A DNA stretch of 64,000 bases, taken from Symsagittifera roscoffensis (taxonomy: Eukaryota > Xenacoelomorpha > Acoela > Convolutidae). Under the pieces are notes generated by a model. It did not search any database. It had not been told where the DNA came from and was given only the letters and a program-made list of their open reading frames with translations. The stretch is from positions 921,948 to 985,947 of the forward strand of contig NC_087069.1 in the NCBI RefSeq assembly GCF_963678635.1, in the 5' to 3' direction. Shown here one piece after another: positions 60,391 through 64,000 of this stretch. Position numbers and translations under genes: made by a program. The stretch's first letter is position 1. Every line of letters starts with the position of its first letter.

Positions 60391-61064
60391 TGGCAAAAAA
60401 CCTTCTAAATTATTATTGGTACTATTATTTAAATTATATATGACGAGAATTATGACCATAATCAAAAAAATTTCACTAACTTAAAAAACATCCTAGGGAT
60501 TTTGTTGAAAAAATTAAAATTTGATCGTCGTTTGGTACCTTACGTTTGCGAAAAGTAAACAGAGCGTTAGAGACCCCCGAAAGACGACAGAACTGGGCAT
60601 CAATCACATATAAGGAGTATCAAAACCTTAGCTTTGATCTTTTCTGTGATAACATTTGAAAATCTTCGCTAGATGTTTTAATACAGGAAATTTCAGATAT
60701 AATGGTTTTCCTGTCTAGAAACGCTAGATTTTAGAAAAAACACTCGTCCCCTCAAAAAACAAACCTAAAGTACTCCCAAATGGCTTTATATTTTTTTTCC
60801 ACATATCAAAAAAAAAAACGCAGCAAAACGTGTAAGATAGATCAGATGCTTATTTGTAAACAAAAGCTATAGCGTTTAAATTAGTGTTATTTTAAGCACC
60901 AAAAACAGCCAAATGTTTCAATTATTGGTCTTTCGTCCATTGCAATGCAGAAAAACACACATCGCCGGTTCGAACCAGTTTCGATGCAGGTCAAAAACAT
61001 CCTTAAAAATGGCGTTTGATTAGTTCATGACAAAAATGATGGCCGTGAATCTCTCAACAAAGCA
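60391..61064. other. AT-rich sequence, no gene recognised
   Basis: Poly(A) runs and no open frame of note. At 60975-61010 GTTTCGATGCAGGTC follows a GGTTCGAACC word (about 60967), a B-box-like match without an A box. Confidence 0.45.
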
Positions 61065-61862
61065 CCCGCGTTGACCAAAAATGGTAGCCATACAATTTCA
61101 TTATATGGAAAAATACTATACATACATTTTTTATGCAATTCCATAAGTTTAGAAAATTGCATGAAAGGTGTATGATTAGTGATTTTTCGTATATGAAAAC
61201 AGCATGACAAGCATTTTCCCATAAACCAAAAAAAATGATTTTTCCAAAAATTGCTGTCTCATAATTTTTGGTATGTGTTCGTGACTGAACATAAAGGACA
61301 AAAACTATGGTTTACTCAAGTTAACAAGAGAATGGAAACAATCTGAATTGCTGAAGAGTTTTCTTACTAAATCATATAAGGAAAGCATCAAACTGTTAAA
61401 GATGATTTTCAAAACTCGAGTTTTTAAATTATCAGACAATGACCAAAGCGTACATAAGCAAACCTTAAAAAACATAGGAGTTTTTAGCGTTTTTGAAAAA
61501 AATGTTTCCAGAGAAACGGAAAAAATTCTAATTTTGAGCATCCAGGAATGCTGTTAAAAAAACAGAAAAAACTGTATGACAATTTCAAAAAACTTTCGAG
61601 TTTTTTTGCGCCATCAAAAAATACTAGTCATTCAATTTCCATATATGGAAATTATATGATTAGCAGTTCTTTGACAAAAAAATTTTCTCTTCTATGTAGT
61701 ACGATACACCGACTCTTGTGCCAAAATAAGAAAAAAGGTTCGGTGAAAACTCGATGACATCATTTTAGCGAAAAGTATTTAATTTGTATGAGTAGTAGTT
61801 TTTTAGACTAAGCTTTTAAAAATGTATGATTAGCGTTTTTGGTCTATGGAGGTCAACCCGGG
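61065..61862. mobile_element. Inverted-repeat element, copy 1 (damaged left end)
   Basis: The right terminus at 61820-61862 ends TCTATGGAGGTCAACCCGGG. The left terminus, CCCGCGTTGACCAAAAATGG at 61065, lacks about ten bases present in the other copies. The interior holds repeated GTATGATTAG/CTAATCATAC words in both orientations and a 40-bp palindrome at 61624-61663. No transposase frame is present. Confidence 0.65.
61624..61663. repeat. 40-bp imperfect palindrome with a perfect 20-bp core
   Basis: The core AATTTCCATATATGGAAATT (61634-61653) is fully self-complementary, and the flanks extend the symmetry to 40 bp with three mismatched pairs. The same palindrome occurs in copy 2 at 62894-62933. 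Confidence 0.9.
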
Positions 61863-62285
61863 CACTGAGCAATACCTTCAATTGTGTCAAGTTTGTGCCA
61901 AATTTTATCAGAAACTTGACTCTATTGTCTAAAATTGTTTTCGAAGAATCTTAGACTATATGCTCAAACAAAAGTTCGCCCCTGATGCATCCTCGATCAA
62001 GTTAAAGACTCTTTAGAAAAACCTAATTGTTGAACTTGATTTAAAAAAAAAAATTTTCGACATAAGTTAAATCAAAACTCAACTCAACGCTTCTGCAAAC
62101 TGTAGACGTCTATATTATTGAAACACGTGTCGGGTAAGTTTTGGTACCCTCATTGTACAGTTTTGTCATGGCTGGGTATGAAGAAAAATCGAAAATGTTA
62201 ATTTTGAAGTCAAAATTAGAGAATAAAATACATATCGCAGTATTTAAAACAGTTTTTATGTGACTGATTTCAAGCTTGTTTTAAT

Positions 62286-63132
62286 CCAGGTTAGCCTCCA
62301 TAGACCAAAAATGCTACTCATACAATTCCGTTAACTAAGTCTATGAAAAACACTAGTCATAAAATTTTCATACATTTTGCTAAAATGTTCTTTACGAAAT
62401 TTTGAAGGATTGGAAAAATTTAGAAAATTGCATGAAAGGTGTATGATTAGTAATTTTTTGTATATTAAAACTGCATGACAAGCATTTTCCCATAAACCAA
62501 AACAAATTGATTTTTCCAAAAATTGCTTTCTCATAACTTTTGGTATGTGTTCGTGACTGAACACAAAGGACAAGAACTATGGTTTACTCAAGTGTACAAA
62601 AGATTGGAAACAATCTGAATCGCAGAAGAGTTTTTTTAAACAAATCATATAAGGAAAGCATCAAACTTTTAAAGATGATTTTCAAAACTTTATTTTTAAA
62701 TTATCAGACAATGACCAAAGCGTACATAAGCAAACCTTAAAAAAATAGGAGTTTTTAGCGTTTTTGAAAAAAATGTTTCCAGAGAAACGGAAAAAATTCT
62801 AATTTTGAGCATCCAGGAATGCTGTTAAAAAACAGAAAAAACTGTACGACAATTTCAAAAAACTTTCAAATTTTTTTGCGCCATCAAAAAATACTAGTCA
62901 TTCAATTTCCATATATGGAAATTATATGATTAGCAGTTCTTTGACAAAAAATTTTTCTCTTCTGTGTAGTACGATACACCGACTCTTGTGCCAAAATAAG
63001 AAAAAAAAGTTCGGTGAAAACTCGATGACATCTTTTTAGCGAAATGTATTAAATTTGTATGATTAGTATTTTTTAGACTAAGCTTTTAAAATTGTATGAT
63101 TAGCGTTTTTGGTCCATGGAGGTCAACCCGGG
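62286..63132. mobile_element. Inverted-repeat element, copy 2 (847 bp, both termini)
   Basis: The left terminus 62286-62327 (CCAGGTTAGCCTCCATAGAC, then CAAAAATGCTACTCATACAA) and the right terminus 63090-63132 (GATTAGCGTTTTTGG, then TCCATGGAGGTCAACCCGGG) are reverse complements over about 43 bp with several mismatches. The ends resemble a non-autonomous DNA transposon (MITE-like). A clear target-site duplication was not found: the flanks are GTTTTAAT and CACTGAGC. Confidence 0.7.
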
Positions 63133-63552
63133 CACTGAGCAATACCTTCAATTTTGTCAAGTTTTTGCCAAATTTTGTCAGAAACTTGACTCATTGTCTA
63201 AAATTGTTTTCGAAGAATCATAGACTAATTGTTCAAACAAAAGTTCGCCCCTGATGCTTCCTCGGTCAACTTAAGGACTCTTTAGAAAAACCTAATTGTT
63301 GAACTTGATTTTTTAAAATTTTTTTCGACATAAGTTAAATCAAAACTCAACTCAACGCTTCTGCAAACTGTAGACGTCTATATAATTGAAACACGTGTCG
63401 GGTAAGTTTTGGTACCCTCATTGTACAGTTCTGTCATGGCTGGGTATGAAGAAAAATCGAAACTGTTAATTTTGAGGTCAAAATTAGAGAATAAAATACA
63501 TATCGCAGTATTTAAAACAGTTTTTATGTGACTGATTTCAAGCTTGTTTTAA

Positions 63553-64000
63553 CCCGGGTTAGCCTCCATAGACTAAAAATGCTACTCATGCAATTCCGTT
63601 AACTAAGTCTATAAAAAATATTAGTCATAAAATTTTCATACATTTTGCTAAAATGTTGTTAACGAAATTTCGAAGGATTAGAAAAATTTAGAAAATTGCA
63701 TGAAAGGTGTATGATTAGTGATTTTTTGTATATTAAAACTGCATGACAAGCATTTTCCCATAAACCAAAACAAATTGTTTTTTCCAAAAATTGCTTTCTC
63801 ATAACTTTTAGTATGTGTTCGTGACTGAACACAAAGGACAAGAACTATGATTTACTCAAGTTAACAAGAGAATGGAAACAATCTGAATTGCTGAAGAGTT
63901 TTCTTACTAAATCATATAAGGAAAGCATCAAACTGTTAGAGATGATTTTCAAAACTCGAGTTTTTAAATTATCAGACAATGACCAAAGCGTAATTAGTCA
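63553..64000. mobile_element. Inverted-repeat element, copy 3 (runs off the window)
   Basis: The left terminus begins CCCGGGTTAGCCTCCATAGA at 63553, a full CCCGGG end. The interior follows copy 2 closely to the window edge. Confidence 0.68.

Larger units (their letters stand above)
61065..64000. repeat. Tandem repeat with a 1.27-kb unit (inverted-repeat element plus spacer)
   Basis: GTATGTGTTCGTGACTGAAC starts at 61271, 62543 and 63811, giving steps of 1272 and 1268 bp. Each unit is one inverted-repeat element followed by a 420-bp spacer (61863-62285 and 63133-63552, nearly identical). The third unit runs off the window. Small frames such as 62331-62573 and 63659-63841 recur because the DNA does. 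Confidence 0.93.

Noticed and set aside
62331-63841. Repeated 60-80-codon minus-strand frames in the inverted-repeat elements
   Set aside because: They recur because the DNA is duplicated, and there is no transposase signature.

Overview
This is AT-rich, intron-poor eukaryotic DNA dominated by repeats, most likely from an invertebrate animal. The evidence is a decayed BEL/Pao LTR retrotransposon, fragments of non-LTR retrotransposons with CAA-rich tails, a terminal-inverted-repeat element, two long satellites, and one exon-like piece of a DUF229 (sulfatase-like) protein, a family common in nematodes and arthropods. No bacterial genes, operons, rRNA, functional tRNA or CRISPR array were seen. 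I cannot name the species.

Layout. Positions 1-17609 are a tandem satellite with a 94-bp unit (about 187 copies, open at the left edge), with patches of higher-order repeats (10, 7, 12 and 4 units). Positions 17610-19611 are non-repetitive DNA without a supported gene. A nearly full-length but dead BEL/Pao element lies at 19612-27604: 5' LTR, primer-binding site, long leader with an internal duplication, gag with zinc knuckles, protease, reverse transcriptase, RNase H, a gutted integrase, polypurine tract and a 3'-truncated 3' LTR. A second, older BEL remnant (integrase core fused to an LTR) follows at about 29424-30076. Positions 30270-35476 hold an unrecognised open frame, two non-LTR reverse-transcriptase fragments, an intermediate-repeat family and a degenerate minisatellite. 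Positions 35479-41235 are a tandem array with a unit of about 1.76 kb. Positions 41236-46300 carry more copies of the same modules, including a near-identical duplicate of 33.2-34.1 kb, and a second stretch of the minisatellite. An assembly gap of 200 N lies at 46301-46500.

The only host-gene-like signal is at about 46666-47270: an exon-like DUF229 fragment on the minus strand and a weak exon candidate on the plus strand. A second, unrelated satellite with a 147-149-bp unit (about 80 copies) fills 47594-59685, interrupted by an unrelated insert that recurs at 60199-60390. From 61065 to the right edge there is a 1.27-kb tandem repeat in which each unit is a palindrome-rich element with inverted termini of about 43 bp plus a 420-bp spacer.

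The genes do not form a pathway. The window reads as heterochromatin or a pericentromere-like region in which satellites expand by unequal exchange, transposons decay, and composite blocks of transposon remnants are themselves tandemly amplified. The items most worth following up are the tRNA-like A/B-box module inside the BEL LTRs, the tandemised inverted-repeat element at the right end, and the patchwork of higher-order repeats in both satellites.
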